Shown: positions 35,671 to 44,829 of the stretch, one piece after another
How the letters are laid out: the number at the start of each line of letters is the position of its first letter
Position numbering within the stretch: the first letter of the stretch is position 1
DNA from: Bacteroidaceae bacterium
GTDB taxonomy: Bacteria > Bacteroidota > Bacteroidia > Bacteroidales > Bacteroidaceae
DNA length: 64,000 bases
Direction of reading: 5' to 3'
NCBI GenBank assembly: GCA_017557635.1
Contig: JAFYYH010000018.1
Coordinates: 1 to 64,000 of the forward strand
Translations under genes and position numbers: made by a program
Notes under the pieces: model-generated
Seen by the model: the letters and a program-made list of their open reading frames with translations, nothing else
The model's database searches: none
What the model was told of the DNA's origin: nothing

Positions 35671-36825
35671 ATGAGAAAATCAAGTTTTATCGCTCTCATG
35701 GCAGGTGTGCTCGCACTGACGGCATGCTCACAGGAGCAGGAGGCCCCGGTTCTGAACAAGGCCGACTTCCAGATGGAGTTTACAGGAAAGCAGACTGACC
35801 TGTACAAACTGACCAATTCAAAGGGCGCAGAGGTTTGGGTTACCAACTTCGGTGCACGTATCGTTGCCATCATGGTTCCTGACAAGAACGGCAACAAGCA
35901 GGACGCTGTCATCGGTTTCAAGAACATCAAGGACTACACAACTCAGGCCAGCGACTTCGGCTCAACCGTAGGTCGTTACGCCAACCGTATCAATCAGGGT
36001 CAGATCACTCTGGACGGCAAGACATATCAACTGCCGCAGAACAACTTCGGCCACTGCCTACACGGAGGTTGCACTCTGGAGCCCGAGCCCATGGGCTGGC
36101 AGAACCTTGTATGGGATGTAAAGGAGGTAAAGAAGAGCTCTATCACTCTGGTGATGAACTCAGCTGACGGCGAGGCCGGATTCCCCGGTAACGTCGTTGC
36201 CACCGTAACCTACACCCTGACCAAGAACAATGCCATCGACATTGTATGGAAGGCTACCACCGACAAGAAGACTGTGATCAACATGACCAATCACAGCTAC
36301 TTCAACCTGAACGGTGACCACTCAATCCCCGTTACAAACCACATCCTTACCCTGAATGCCGACAACTTCACTCCCTGCGACAGCACATACATGACCACAG
36401 GCGAGATTCTGCCGGTAGCAGGCACACCCATGGATTTCACCAAGGGTAAGGCAATTGGCAAGGAGATCAACAACTACGACTACATACAGCTTAAGAACGG
36501 TAACGGCTATGACCACAACTGGGTTCTGAACACCAAGTGTGACGATACCAAGTGCGCCGCCAAGCTGTACAGCCCCATCACCGGCATCTACGTTGAGGTT
36601 TACACCAACGAGCCGGGTATCCAGTTCTATTCAGGTAACTTCCTGGACGGTTCAGGTCTTGACAAGCAGGGCAACAAGATGGAGCAGCGTACCGGTTGCT
36701 GCCTGGAAACACAGAAGTTCCCCGACAGCCCCAACAAGTCAAATCTGCCCGGTTGGTACAGCGCAGAGCTGGTTCCCGGTCAGGAGTACTACAGCCACTG
36801 CATCTATCAGTTCGGTGTTGAATAA
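35671..36825 (+). CDS. Aldose 1-epimerase lipoprotein
   Basis: 384 residues with a lipobox (ALTACSQE, Cys near 19). The mature part is a GalM-fold epimerase: CLHGGCTLEPEP, the His in MTNHSYFNLNG and the Glu in TNEPGIQFYSGN. The lipid anchor places it in the periplasm-facing or surface membrane leaflet. It lies between galK and the sugar symporter, so it probably speeds conversion of incoming sugar to the transported anomer. Confidence 0.87.
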   Translation: MRKSSFIALMAGVLALTACSQEQEAPVLNKADFQMEFTGKQTDLYKLTNSKGAEVWVTNFGARIVAIMVPDKNGNKQDAVIGFKNIKDYTTQASDFGSTVGRYANRINQGQITLDGKTYQLPQNNFGHCLHGGCTLEPEPMGWQNLVWDVKEVKKSSITLVMNSADGEAGFPGNVVATVTYTLTKNNAIDIVWKATTDKKTVINMTNHSYFNLNGDHSIPVTNHILTLNADNFTPCDSTYMTTGEILPVAGTPMDFTKGKAIGKEINNYDYIQLKNGNGYDHNWVLNTKCDDTKCAAKLYSPITGIYVEVYTNEPGIQFYSGNFLDGSGLDKQGNKMEQRTGCCLETQKFPDSPNKSNLPGWYSAELVPGQEYYSHCIYQFGVE

Positions 36826-36862
36826 TCAAGTCAATTTAATTACTAAACAATAAACAAAACAA

Positions 36863-38827
36863 ATGGAAAACAGCATTATGCAAGGACTGGCCAACAATGG
36901 TTTCAAACCTGTTGACTATGTGATTTTCTTTATTTATCTGGCCGTACTTATCTTCCTGGGCTTCTTTGTATCAAGAAAGAAAGACGGTAAGGAAAAGAGT
37001 TCAAACGATTACTTCCTGGCCGGTAACACCCTGACATGGTGGGCCGTCGGTGCATCATTGATTGCAGCGAACATCAGTGCCGAGCAGTTCATCGGAATGT
37101 CAGGTTCTGCTTACGCTTCAGGTATCGCAGTTGCCGCTTACGAGCTTATGGCTGCCATCACCCTGGTTGTAGTAGGTAAGTTCATCCTGCCGGTAATGAT
37201 CAAGAACAAGGTGTTCACCATTCCCCAGTTCCTTACAAACCGTTACAACAAGGGCGTAGGTCTGGCATTCTCAATATTCTGGCTCTTCCTCTATGTGTTC
37301 ATCAACCTGACTTCAGTTGCATGGCTGGGAGCTCTTGCCATTGAGCAGATCCTGGGTCTGAAGGGCGCAGTCCTGATGATTGGAGGTTCTGAGATCTCAG
37401 TTCGTTTCCTTATCATCATCTTCCTGTATCTGGTTGCCGGTGTTTATTCAATCTACGGTGGTCTTGCATCTGTCGCATGGACCGATGTAATGCAGGTTAC
37501 ATTCCTGGTTGGTGGTGGTCTTATCACTGCTTTCTTTGCTCTGAAGACCATTGCTCCGCACCTTGGTGTTGACGGTGCCATTCCCGCTCTGGGTCAGGTT
37601 ATGGAACGTCTGGGAGACATTCCCGGTGACCGCCACTTCAACCTTGTAGTTGAGCGTCAGGCAGACCTGTACCCCAACATCGCCGATGATCCCTACTTCA
37701 CACTTCCGGGTATCGTCCTGATTGTAGGTGCCATGTGGCTTACCAACCTGGGTTACTGGGGCTTCAACCAGTACATCATCCAGAAGGGTCTTGCTGCCAA
37801 GAACATTGACGAGGCTAAGAAGGGTCTTGTATTTGCAGGATTCCTCAAGATTTTGATCCCGTTCATCGTCTGCATCCCCGGTGTATGCGCATATCTGATC
37901 TGGAACGACGCTGATCTTCACAGCCGTCTGCTTGGCGAGGGTCTGCTCTCAGGTTCAATCGACATTCCTGATGATGCTTATCCCTTCCTGATCCGTAACT
38001 TCACTCCGGTTGTAGTCAAGGGTCTGTCATTCGCAGCTCTGACCGCTGCCGTTATCTCATCACTAGCTTCGATGTTCAACTCAACATCAACCATCTTCAC
38101 GATGGATGTATACCACCAGTTCATCAACAAGAATGCTTCTGACAGCAATCTGGTTAAGGTAGGTCGTATCACCGCAGTTTCAGCTCTTGTAATTGCCCTG
38201 ATTGCCATCTATCCTATCATGGGTGGAGCCGACCAGGCATTCCAGATCATTCAGGAGTATTCAGGATTCGTATATCCGGGTATCGTAGTTATCTTCAGCC
38301 TCGGTCTGCTCTGGAAGCGTTCAAGCGGTACCGCTGCTATCGTAACCGCTATCAGCACATTCGTATTCTCAATCCTGTTCAAGCTGTTCATGCCCAACAC
38401 TCCGTTCCTGATCCGTATGGGTTATGTATTCTTTGTACTGGTTATCCTGTTCGTAGGTCTCTCACTCATGAGCAAGAAGCCTGTTGAGGCAGCCAAGCTC
38501 GACAACGAGACAATCGCCACACAGCTCAAGTGGAGCAAGATACTCTTTGTTATCTCAGCTCTCTGCTATGCTCTTGGCGCAATCGTAATGCTTTGCAACG
38601 CTGACTGGTGCCTCAAGCTGCAGAACCTTGGATTTGAGGGTATCTTCTTCCTGGCAACCGTATTCCTTGTACTTGGTATCTACCTGACATCAAATGCAAA
38701 GGACAAGGTACAGGATCCCAAGGCCATCAACATCGACCTTTCTCTCTTCCGTACCAACAGCCAGTTCAACATCGGTGCATACGGAATCATCATCCTTCTG
38801 GCTATTCTGTATATAACTCTCTGGTAA
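36863..38827 (+). CDS. Sodium/sugar cotransporter (SSS family)
   Basis: 654 residues with about 14 membrane helices. Sodium:solute symporter features include [22 protein letters not shown] at the first cytoplasmic loop, [22 protein letters not shown] in helix 1 and [18 protein letters not shown] near the sodium site. Relatives are vSGLT and the arabinose transporter of Bacteroides. Operon context (araD starts 1 base after its stop) points to L-arabinose as a main substrate; galactose is possible. Confidence 0.87.
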   Translation: MENSIMQGLANNGFKPVDYVIFFIYLAVLIFLGFFVSRKKDGKEKSSNDYFLAGNTLTWWAVGASLIAANISAEQFIGMSGSAYASGIAVAAYELMAAITLVVVGKFILPVMIKNKVFTIPQFLTNRYNKGVGLAFSIFWLFLYVFINLTSVAWLGALAIEQILGLKGAVLMIGGSEISVRFLIIIFLYLVAGVYSIYGGLASVAWTDVMQVTFLVGGGLITAFFALKTIAPHLGVDGAIPALGQVMERLGDIPGDRHFNLVVERQADLYPNIADDPYFTLPGIVLIVGAMWLTNLGYWGFNQYIIQKGLAAKNIDEAKKGLVFAGFLKILIPFIVCIPGVCAYLIWNDADLHSRLLGEGLLSGSIDIPDDAYPFLIRNFTPVVVKGLSFAALTAAVISSLASMFNSTSTIFTMDVYHQFINKNASDSNLVKVGRITAVSALVIALIAIYPIMGGADQAFQIIQEYSGFVYPGIVVIFSLGLLWKRSSGTAAIVTAISTFVFSILFKLFMPNTPFLIRMGYVFFVLVILFVGLSLMSKKPVEAAKLDNETIATQLKWSKILFVISALCYALGAIVMLCNADWCLKLQNLGFEGIFFLATVFLVLGIYLTSNAKDKVQDPKAINIDLSLFRTNSQFNIGAYGIIILLAILYITLW

Positions 38828-38828
38828 T

Positions 38829-39524
38829 ATGCTGGAAGAACTAAAAGATAAGGTATTCAAAGCCAACCTTGACCTGGTTAAGCAGGGGTTGGTCATATTT
38901 ACCTGGGGTAACGTTTCAGGCATAGACCGCGAGAAGGGCCTGGTTGTCATCAAGCCCAGCGGCGTGAGCTATGACGAAATGAAAGCCAGTGATATGGTTG
39001 TTGTCTCCCTCGAGACCGGTAAGGTCGTTGAGGGAGACCTCAATCCTTCATCGGACACCCCCACACATCTTGTACTGTACAGGGCTTTCCCCAACATACA
39101 GGGCGTGGTCCACACCCACTCCACCTATGCAACCGCATGGGCTCAGGCCGGTATGGACATTCCCAACATAGGCACCACACATGCCGACTATTTCTACAAG
39201 GACATTCCCTGCACAGAGGATATGACCGAGAAGGAGGTAAAGGGTGACTACGAGCTGGAGACAGGCAATGTGATTGTACGCCGCTTTGAGGGCATCAACC
39301 CCGACCACACACCAGGTGTTCTGGTAAAGAACCACGGTCCGTTCTCATGGGGTACCAGCCCGGCCAACGCCGTCTATAACGCAAAGGTTATGGAGCAGTG
39401 CGCCAAGATGGCTTACATCTCACTGACCTTGAACCCTGACACCACGATGAATCCGCTTCTGATTGAGAAGCATTATATGCGTAAACACGGCCCTAATGCT
39501 TATTACGGCCAGAAAAAGAAATAA
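38829..39524 (+). CDS. araD: L-ribulose-5-phosphate 4-epimerase
   Basis: 231 residues, class II aldolase fold. Zinc-binding His pair lies in [14 protein letters not shown] and the third His in [11 protein letters not shown]; the segment [18 protein letters not shown] is typical of AraD. It converts L-ribulose-5-phosphate to D-xylulose-5-phosphate, the product passed on to Rpe and transketolase. It starts one base after the symporter stop and is followed by araA. Confidence 0.93.
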   Translation: MLEELKDKVFKANLDLVKQGLVIFTWGNVSGIDREKGLVVIKPSGVSYDEMKASDMVVVSLETGKVVEGDLNPSSDTPTHLVLYRAFPNIQGVVHTHSTYATAWAQAGMDIPNIGTTHADYFYKDIPCTEDMTEKEVKGDYELETGNVIVRRFEGINPDHTPGVLVKNHGPFSWGTSPANAVYNAKVMEQCAKMAYISLTLNPDTTMNPLLIEKHYMRKHGPNAYYGQKKK

Positions 39525-39543
39525 CTCTTAAACTGTAAAGACT

Positions 39544-41076
39544 ATGTTTGAAAACAATGAGATATGGTGGGTAACCGGTGCTCAGCTCCTTTACGGAGGC
39601 GATGCAGTAGTTAAGGTAGACGGTCACTCAAAGGAGATGGTTGAAGGTCTGAACAAGAGCGGCAACATCCCCGTTAAGATTGTCTATAAGGGTACTGCCA
39701 ACAGCAGCAAGGAGGTTGAGGCTGTAATGAAGGCCGCCAACAACGACGAGAAGTGCATTGGTATCATCACCTGGATGCACACCTTCAGCCCCGCCAAGAT
39801 GTGGATCAAGGGTCTGCAGGCACTTGAGAAGCCTCTGCTTCACTTCCACACACAGTATAACACCGATATTCCATGGGATTCAATCGACATGGATTTCATG
39901 AACCTGAACCAGAGCGCCCACGGCGATATCGAGTTCGGTCATATCTGCACCCGTATGCGTGTAGCCCGTAAGGTTGTTGTAGGCCACTGGAAGAGTGCCG
40001 AGGCTCAGAAGCAGATCGCTGTTTGGGCCCGCGCCGCTGCCGGCCGTGCCGATGCACATAACGTACGCTGCCTTATGTTCGGTATGAACATGAACAACGT
40101 TGCAGTTACCGACGGTGACCGCGTTGAGTTCGAGCAGCGCATGGGTTACCATGTAGACTACTACCCCGTATCATCACTGATGGAGTACTTCAAGAAGGTT
40201 ACCGATGCCGAGGCTGACGCCCTGGTTGAGGAGTACAAGAAGCTCTACACCATCAAGATCGATGAGAGCGGCGAAAAGGTTTACTGGGAGAAGGTTAAGA
40301 ACGCAGCAAAGGCTGAGATCGCCCTACGTCGCGTACTCAAGGACGAGAACGCTACCGCTTTCACAACCAACTTCGATGACCTGGGTGACGCCGATATCGA
40401 TGCTCCTGATTTCTGCGGATTCGATCAGATTCCGGGTCTGGCATCACAGCGCCTGATGGAGGAAGGTTACGGTTTCGGTGCCGAGGGTGACTGGAAGACC
40501 GCCTGCCTGCAGCGTACTCTCTGGGTTATGAACCAGGGTATGCCTAAGGGCTGCTCATTCCTTGAGGACTACACCCTGAACTTTGCCGCTGACTGCACAT
40601 CAAGCCTGCAGAGCCACATGCTGGAGATCTGCCCGCTGATTGCTACCGGCAAGCCCAAGCTGGAGGTTCACTTCCTTGGCATAGGTATCCGCAAGCAGCA
40701 GACCGCACGTCTGGTATTCACATCTAAGACCGGCCGTGGTATCAAGGCTACCGTTGTTGACCTTGGCAACCGCTTCCGTCTGATCACCAGCGAGGTTGAG
40801 TGCATCGAGCCCAAACCCATGCCCAAACTGCCAGTTGCATCGGCCCTCTGGGTTCCGCAGCCTACATTTGAGATCGGTGCCGGCGCATGGATACTGGCAG
40901 GTGGTACACACCACAGCGCATTCTCATATGACATTACCGCTGAGTACTGGGAGGACTTTGCCGAGATGTGCGACATCGAGTATATCGGCATAGACAAGAA
41001 CACCACAATCAGTGGTTTCAAGCAGCAGCTCCGCAACAACGAGGTTTATTACATGCTCAACAAAGCTTTGAAGTAA
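39544..41076 (+). CDS. araA: L-arabinose isomerase
   Basis: 510 residues. The AraA N-terminus (FENNEIWWVTGAQLLYGGDAV), the central TWMHTFSPAKMWIKGL and the C-terminal GTHHSAFSYDI with metal-binding His are all present, and the length is normal. It isomerises L-arabinose to L-ribulose. araB starts one base after its stop. Nothing looks truncated. Confidence 0.95.
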   Translation: MFENNEIWWVTGAQLLYGGDAVVKVDGHSKEMVEGLNKSGNIPVKIVYKGTANSSKEVEAVMKAANNDEKCIGIITWMHTFSPAKMWIKGLQALEKPLLHFHTQYNTDIPWDSIDMDFMNLNQSAHGDIEFGHICTRMRVARKVVVGHWKSAEAQKQIAVWARAAAGRADAHNVRCLMFGMNMNNVAVTDGDRVEFEQRMGYHVDYYPVSSLMEYFKKVTDAEADALVEEYKKLYTIKIDESGEKVYWEKVKNAAKAEIALRRVLKDENATAFTTNFDDLGDADIDAPDFCGFDQIPGLASQRLMEEGYGFGAEGDWKTACLQRTLWVMNQGMPKGCSFLEDYTLNFAADCTSSLQSHMLEICPLIATGKPKLEVHFLGIGIRKQQTARLVFTSKTGRGIKATVVDLGNRFRLITSEVECIEPKPMPKLPVASALWVPQPTFEIGAGAWILAGGTHHSAFSYDITAEYWEDFAEMCDIEYIGIDKNTTISGFKQQLRNNEVYYMLNKALK

Positions 41077-41077
41077 T

Positions 41078-42676
41078 ATGGCATACGATCCAAAATCAGT
41101 TATTGAAAAAGGACAGGCCATCCTCGGTATTGAGTTTGGCTCAACCCGTATCAAGGCTGTGCTCATAGATCCCGAATACAAGCCGATTGCCCAGGGTAGT
41201 CATACCTGGGAGAATCAGCTTGTGAACGGGCTGTGGACATACAGCGTCGAGAGCATCTGGTTCGGACTGCAGGACTGCTACTCAGACCTGCGCAAGAACG
41301 TGCTCAAGCAGTATGAAGTTGAAATCGAGAACCTTGCCGCAATAGGTATCAGTGCTATGATGCACGGCTACATGCCTTTTGACAAAAACGGCAACATACT
41401 GGTTCCGTTCCGCACATGGCGTAACACCAATACAGCCAAGGCAGCCGCCGAGCTGTCTGACCTGTTCGTGTTCAACGTTCCTCTGCGTTGGAGCATCTCT
41501 CACCTGTACCAGGCTATTCTTGACAATGAGCCGCACGTAAAGGATATCGATTTCCTGACCACTCTGGCAGGTTTCATCCACTGGCAGCTCACCGGCAAGA
41601 GAGTACTTGGCGTTGGTGATGCATCGGGTATGATTCCCGTTGATCCCGCCACCAAGAGCTACAACGCCACCATGGTGGAGAAGTTCGACAAACTGATTGC
41701 AGGCAAGGGTTATCCTTGGAAACTGCTTGACATCCTGCCCGAGTCACTTGACGCAGGTCAGGACGCAGGCGTGCTCACCGAGGCCGGCGCACGCAAGCTG
41801 GATATCACCGGTCACCTGAAACCGGGTGCTCCCATCTGTCCTCCCGAGGGCGATGCAGGCACCGGAATGGTTGCTACCAACGCCGTTCGTCCGCGCACCG
41901 GTAACGTATCGGCCGGAACATCATCATTCTCAATGATCGTGCTTGAGAAGGATCTCAAGAAGCCTCATGAGGTGATTGATATCGTAACCACACCTGACGG
42001 CAGCCCCGTTGCTATGGTTCACTGCAACAACTGCACCAGTGACCTGAACGCATGGGTCAACCTGTTCAAGGAGTTCGAGGAGATTATGGGTATTCCCGTC
42101 GATATGGGACAGCTCTTTACCAACCTGTTCAATGTTGCCCTGAAGGGTAATCCCGACTGCGGCGGCATTATGAGTTACAACTACGTATCAGGTGAGCCTG
42201 TCACCGGTTTTGCCGATGGCCGTCCGCTGTTTGTACGTTCAGCTAATGACAAGTTCAACCTGGCTAACTTTATGCGCGCTATCATAAGCGGTGCAATAGG
42301 TGTGCTCAAGGTGGGTAACGATATCCTGTTCAATGAGGAGAAGATCAAGGTTGACCGTATTACCGGTCACGGCGGTCTGTTCACCACTCCCGGTGTAGGC
42401 CAGAGAATTCTGGGTGCTGCCCTGAACTCACCTATCTCCTGCATGAAGACAGCAGGTGAAGGCGGTCCCTGGGGTATGGCTATCCTGGCATCATACCTTA
42501 TCAACAACAAGAAGAACCAGTCACTGGCTGAGTTCCTTGATGATGCGGTATTTGCCGGTGATACAGGTACATCAGTCGCTCCTACTCCCGAGGATGTTGC
42601 AGGTTTCAATGCCTATATTGAGAATTACAAGAAGTGCCTGCCCATTGAAGAGGCTGCAGTGAAATATAAAAAGTAA
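41078..42676 (+). CDS. araB: FGGY-family ribulokinase (AraB of the Bacteroides type)
   Basis: 532 residues of the FGGY kinase family. The N-terminal phosphate loop is GIEFGSTRIKAVLID and the C-terminal ATP-binding region contains TGHGGLFTTPGVGQRIL and AGEGGPWGMAI. It looks more like xylulokinases than like E. coli AraB, as is usual for Bacteroides ribulokinases. Position after araA and araD supports L-ribulose as substrate; a xylulokinase role cannot be excluded. Confidence 0.87.
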   Translation: MAYDPKSVIEKGQAILGIEFGSTRIKAVLIDPEYKPIAQGSHTWENQLVNGLWTYSVESIWFGLQDCYSDLRKNVLKQYEVEIENLAAIGISAMMHGYMPFDKNGNILVPFRTWRNTNTAKAAAELSDLFVFNVPLRWSISHLYQAILDNEPHVKDIDFLTTLAGFIHWQLTGKRVLGVGDASGMIPVDPATKSYNATMVEKFDKLIAGKGYPWKLLDILPESLDAGQDAGVLTEAGARKLDITGHLKPGAPICPPEGDAGTGMVATNAVRPRTGNVSAGTSSFSMIVLEKDLKKPHEVIDIVTTPDGSPVAMVHCNNCTSDLNAWVNLFKEFEEIMGIPVDMGQLFTNLFNVALKGNPDCGGIMSYNYVSGEPVTGFADGRPLFVRSANDKFNLANFMRAIISGAIGVLKVGNDILFNEEKIKVDRITGHGGLFTTPGVGQRILGAALNSPISCMKTAGEGGPWGMAILASYLINNKKNQSLAEFLDDAVFAGDTGTSVAPTPEDVAGFNAYIENYKKCLPIEEAAVKYKK

Positions 42677-42682
42677 TGCTTT

Positions 42683-43810
42683 ATGAAAAGATTATCCTTT
42701 AAACTGTTTGCACTGGCTGCAGTGGTATTCTGCATGTCAGCCAATGCTGCAAAGCCCAAGTTCCCGCTTCTGCCCGCAGCACCTTATGACACCATCATCG
42801 ATGGTCAGAAAGTGGCTCTTTACACTATTCAGAAAGGTAAGGTTGCCGCTCAGATCATCAACTATGGAGGTTTCGTAGTAGGTCTGTATTCACCAGACAA
42901 GAACGGTGAGTATGCTAACCTGGTTAACCACTATGACAACATCAAACAGTACATGAACTACAACATGGGTATGGTTGGACCGGCCCTGGGTCGTTATGCC
43001 AATCGTATTGCCAACGGTAAGTTCACTCTGGACGGTGTTGAGTACAACATAACCAAGAACAGCGGTCAGCACACACTTCACGGTGGTGCAAAAGGCTTTG
43101 ACCACACCGCTTGGAAGGTCGTTAAGGCCAAGAAGAACAAACTCGTTCTGAGCTGTGTTCTGCCCGATGGTCTGGACGGTTTCCCCGGCACCCTCACAAC
43201 TACCCTGACCTACTCCATCACAAAGGACGGCGGTCTTCAGATCAGTTATGAGGCTACAACTGACAAGGCTACTGTTGTAAATCTGTCAAACCACACCTAT
43301 TTCAATCTTGATGGCGCCGGCAACGGTGACATCATGGATCATGAGCTGATGATCAACGCTGCCTTCATCACTGAGACTGACCGCAGCAACATTCCGACAG
43401 GTGGTTTGGACATGGTAGACGGATCTCCCTATGATTTCCAGAAGCCCGTACGCATTGGTGACCGTCAGTACGCTCCCCAGCCCGGTCAGGGCGGTCGTGG
43501 CGGATTCGGCGGTTTCGGCGGCCAGGTTCCCGAGGGTATGGTACGTAACTATGACAACAACTTCTGCCTGATTCATACAGGAAGCGGCGTTGAAATGGTT
43601 GCATCACTTTACTCACCCAAGTCAGGCCGTTACATGGAGGTTTGGAACAACCATCCGGGACTTCAGGTCTATACCGGTGCACGCACCGCTATCGCCCTTG
43701 AGTCACAGATGTTTCCCGACTCACCTAACCACGATTTCTTCCCCAGCACAACACTGCGCCCGGGTGAGAAGTACGAGCACACAGTAATCTACAAGCTCTC
43801 GGTGAAGTAG
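42683..43810 (+). CDS. Periplasmic aldose 1-epimerase with Gly-rich insertion
   Basis: 375 residues. A signal peptide (MKRLSFKLFALAAVVFCMSANA, no lipobox) precedes a GalM-fold epimerase: HTLHGGAKGFDH, LSNHTYFNLDG and the C-terminal AIALESQMFPDSPNH. A Gly/Gln/Phe-rich loop (about residues 265-281; 43484-43523) is inserted before the last catalytic segment. It is the third epimerase of the operon, in a third compartment. Its TAG stop is part of a repeated hairpin element. Confidence 0.87.
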   Translation: MKRLSFKLFALAAVVFCMSANAAKPKFPLLPAAPYDTIIDGQKVALYTIQKGKVAAQIINYGGFVVGLYSPDKNGEYANLVNHYDNIKQYMNYNMGMVGPALGRYANRIANGKFTLDGVEYNITKNSGQHTLHGGAKGFDHTAWKVVKAKKNKLVLSCVLPDGLDGFPGTLTTTLTYSITKDGGLQISYEATTDKATVVNLSNHTYFNLDGAGNGDIMDHELMINAAFITETDRSNIPTGGLDMVDGSPYDFQKPVRIGDRQYAPQPGQGGRGGFGGFGGQVPEGMVRNYDNNFCLIHTGSGVEMVASLYSPKSGRYMEVWNNHPGLQVYTGARTAIALESQMFPDSPNHDFFPSTTLRPGEKYEHTVIYKLSVK

Positions 43811-43950
43811 TACCATTGGGGACGGTTCTGTTTGGTACCGTTTTTACAAACAAGAAGCAGCGACGGATCAATTACCGTCGCTGCTTTCTGTTTGTTTATA
43901 AGGTCCTTACGGGAAAACGGTACCAAACAGAACCGTCCCCAATGGTACTA
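43808..43950. repeat. Composite of two inverted GGGGACGGTTCTG elements around a terminator
   Basis: A 37-base sequence beginning TAGTACCATTGGGGACGG occurs at 43808-43844 and again in exact inversion at 43914-43950. Its first three bases are the TAG stop of the epimerase gene on one side and the TAG stop of the FMN-binding gene on the other. A separate terminator hairpin lies between the two copies. See the related copies at 58810 and 61976-62077. Confidence 0.85.
43856..43885. terminator. Bidirectional terminator between convergent operons
   Basis: AGCAGCGACGG (43856-43866) pairs perfectly with CCGTCGCTGCT (43875-43885) around an 8-base loop. A-rich sequence precedes it and T-rich sequence follows (TTCTGTTTGTTT), so it can work for the ara/gal operon and for the convergent FMN-binding gene. 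Confidence 0.8.
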
Positions 43951-44328
43951 TCTGTGTGCGGTGTAGTATTCGTAGGCGGCTTTGAGGTTCTCGCGGACGC
44001 ACTTGCTGCTGATAGTTGCACCCGATACCACATCGACCGTGGCGTAATCCTTGAACTTGACATCCCTGAACTTGGGGAGCATGTACTTCTTGACGCTCTC
44101 AAAGAAACGCGGAGTCTCGCGATTAGGCAAAGCCTCCACATTGACTATCTTATCCTTCTTGATTGTAACCTTAACGGGAGTGGTTCCATGGTATCCCCTT
44201 GCATTGCAGATCGTTTCGGTATTAATGGTATAAATCTTACCATTCTTCTGCATCACACCGTCATCATAATCTTTCCCACCACACGCTGTAAATAATGCCA
44301 GCGTAGCCACAATAAGTATTTTTTTCAT
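43948..44328 (-). CDS. FMN-binding domain lipoprotein
   Basis: 126 residues. A lipobox (LFTACGGK) precedes a single FMN_bind domain like that of NqrC/RnfG. The motif DVVSGATIS near residue 100 matches the flavinylation site D..SGAT, where Thr receives FMN from an ApbE transferase. It would be an extracytoplasmic electron carrier on a lipid anchor. No ApbE or RnfD homolog is nearby. Its TAG stop lies inside a repeat arm. It ends the operon begun by the metallophosphoesterase. Confidence 0.82.
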   Translation of the reverse strand: MKKILIVATLALFTACGGKDYDDGVMQKNGKIYTINTETICNARGYHGTTPVKVTIKKDKIVNVEALPNRETPRFFESVKKYMLPKFRDVKFKDYATVDVVSGATISSKCVRENLKAAYEYYTAHR

Positions 44329-44383
44329 CTATCTGGTTTTGAGTATTAGACTATAAAAAGGTAAAAAGGTTTAACAGAATCCT

Positions 44384-44821
44384 CTACTTTTTGGAGGGTA
44401 GGCAGAATAGGATAAGGAAAACGAACCCTGTCATAGCAGTGACTGCCGATAAAATGAATGCAAGTGCATCGGAATAATTGGCGGGAGTGCCGTCCATGTT
44501 TGACATACCGCGGTCAAACAACACGAGGAACGTAATAATACACAGGAAGGCGGGAATCAGAAGAAACCAGGGTGATATGCCGGCATCACGCAGACGACGT
44601 ACTGCTACCGTCAGCGACGGGAACAGCGCCACAAGCCAGAACAGGAACAACGGCACAATGGTGCAGTCCACATGAAGAATGAATATGAGTCCGGTAAGCA
44701 AACCCAGCAATACGACCGATACCGCCAGTACCATGAATGTCCAAGTCCAAAACTCCCTACGTCCTGATCGGCCTCCAAAACGGAAATACTTGCTGAATGT
44801 CTCTTTAATTGAGTCCCACAT
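44384..44821 (-). CDS. DUF805 membrane protein
   Basis: 145 residues with four predicted membrane helices. The start MWDSIKETFSKYFRFGGRSGRREFWTW and the central AVRRLRDAGISPWF are hallmarks of DUF805. The family is widespread and of unknown function, often linked to stress or envelope genes. It starts 8 bases after the metallophosphoesterase stop. Confidence 0.85.
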   Translation of the reverse strand: MWDSIKETFSKYFRFGGRSGRREFWTWTFMVLAVSVVLLGLLTGLIFILHVDCTIVPLFLFWLVALFPSLTVAVRRLRDAGISPWFLLIPAFLCIITFLVLFDRGMSNMDGTPANYSDALAFILSAVTAMTGFVFLILFCLPSKK

Positions 44822-44829
44822 ATAAATAT

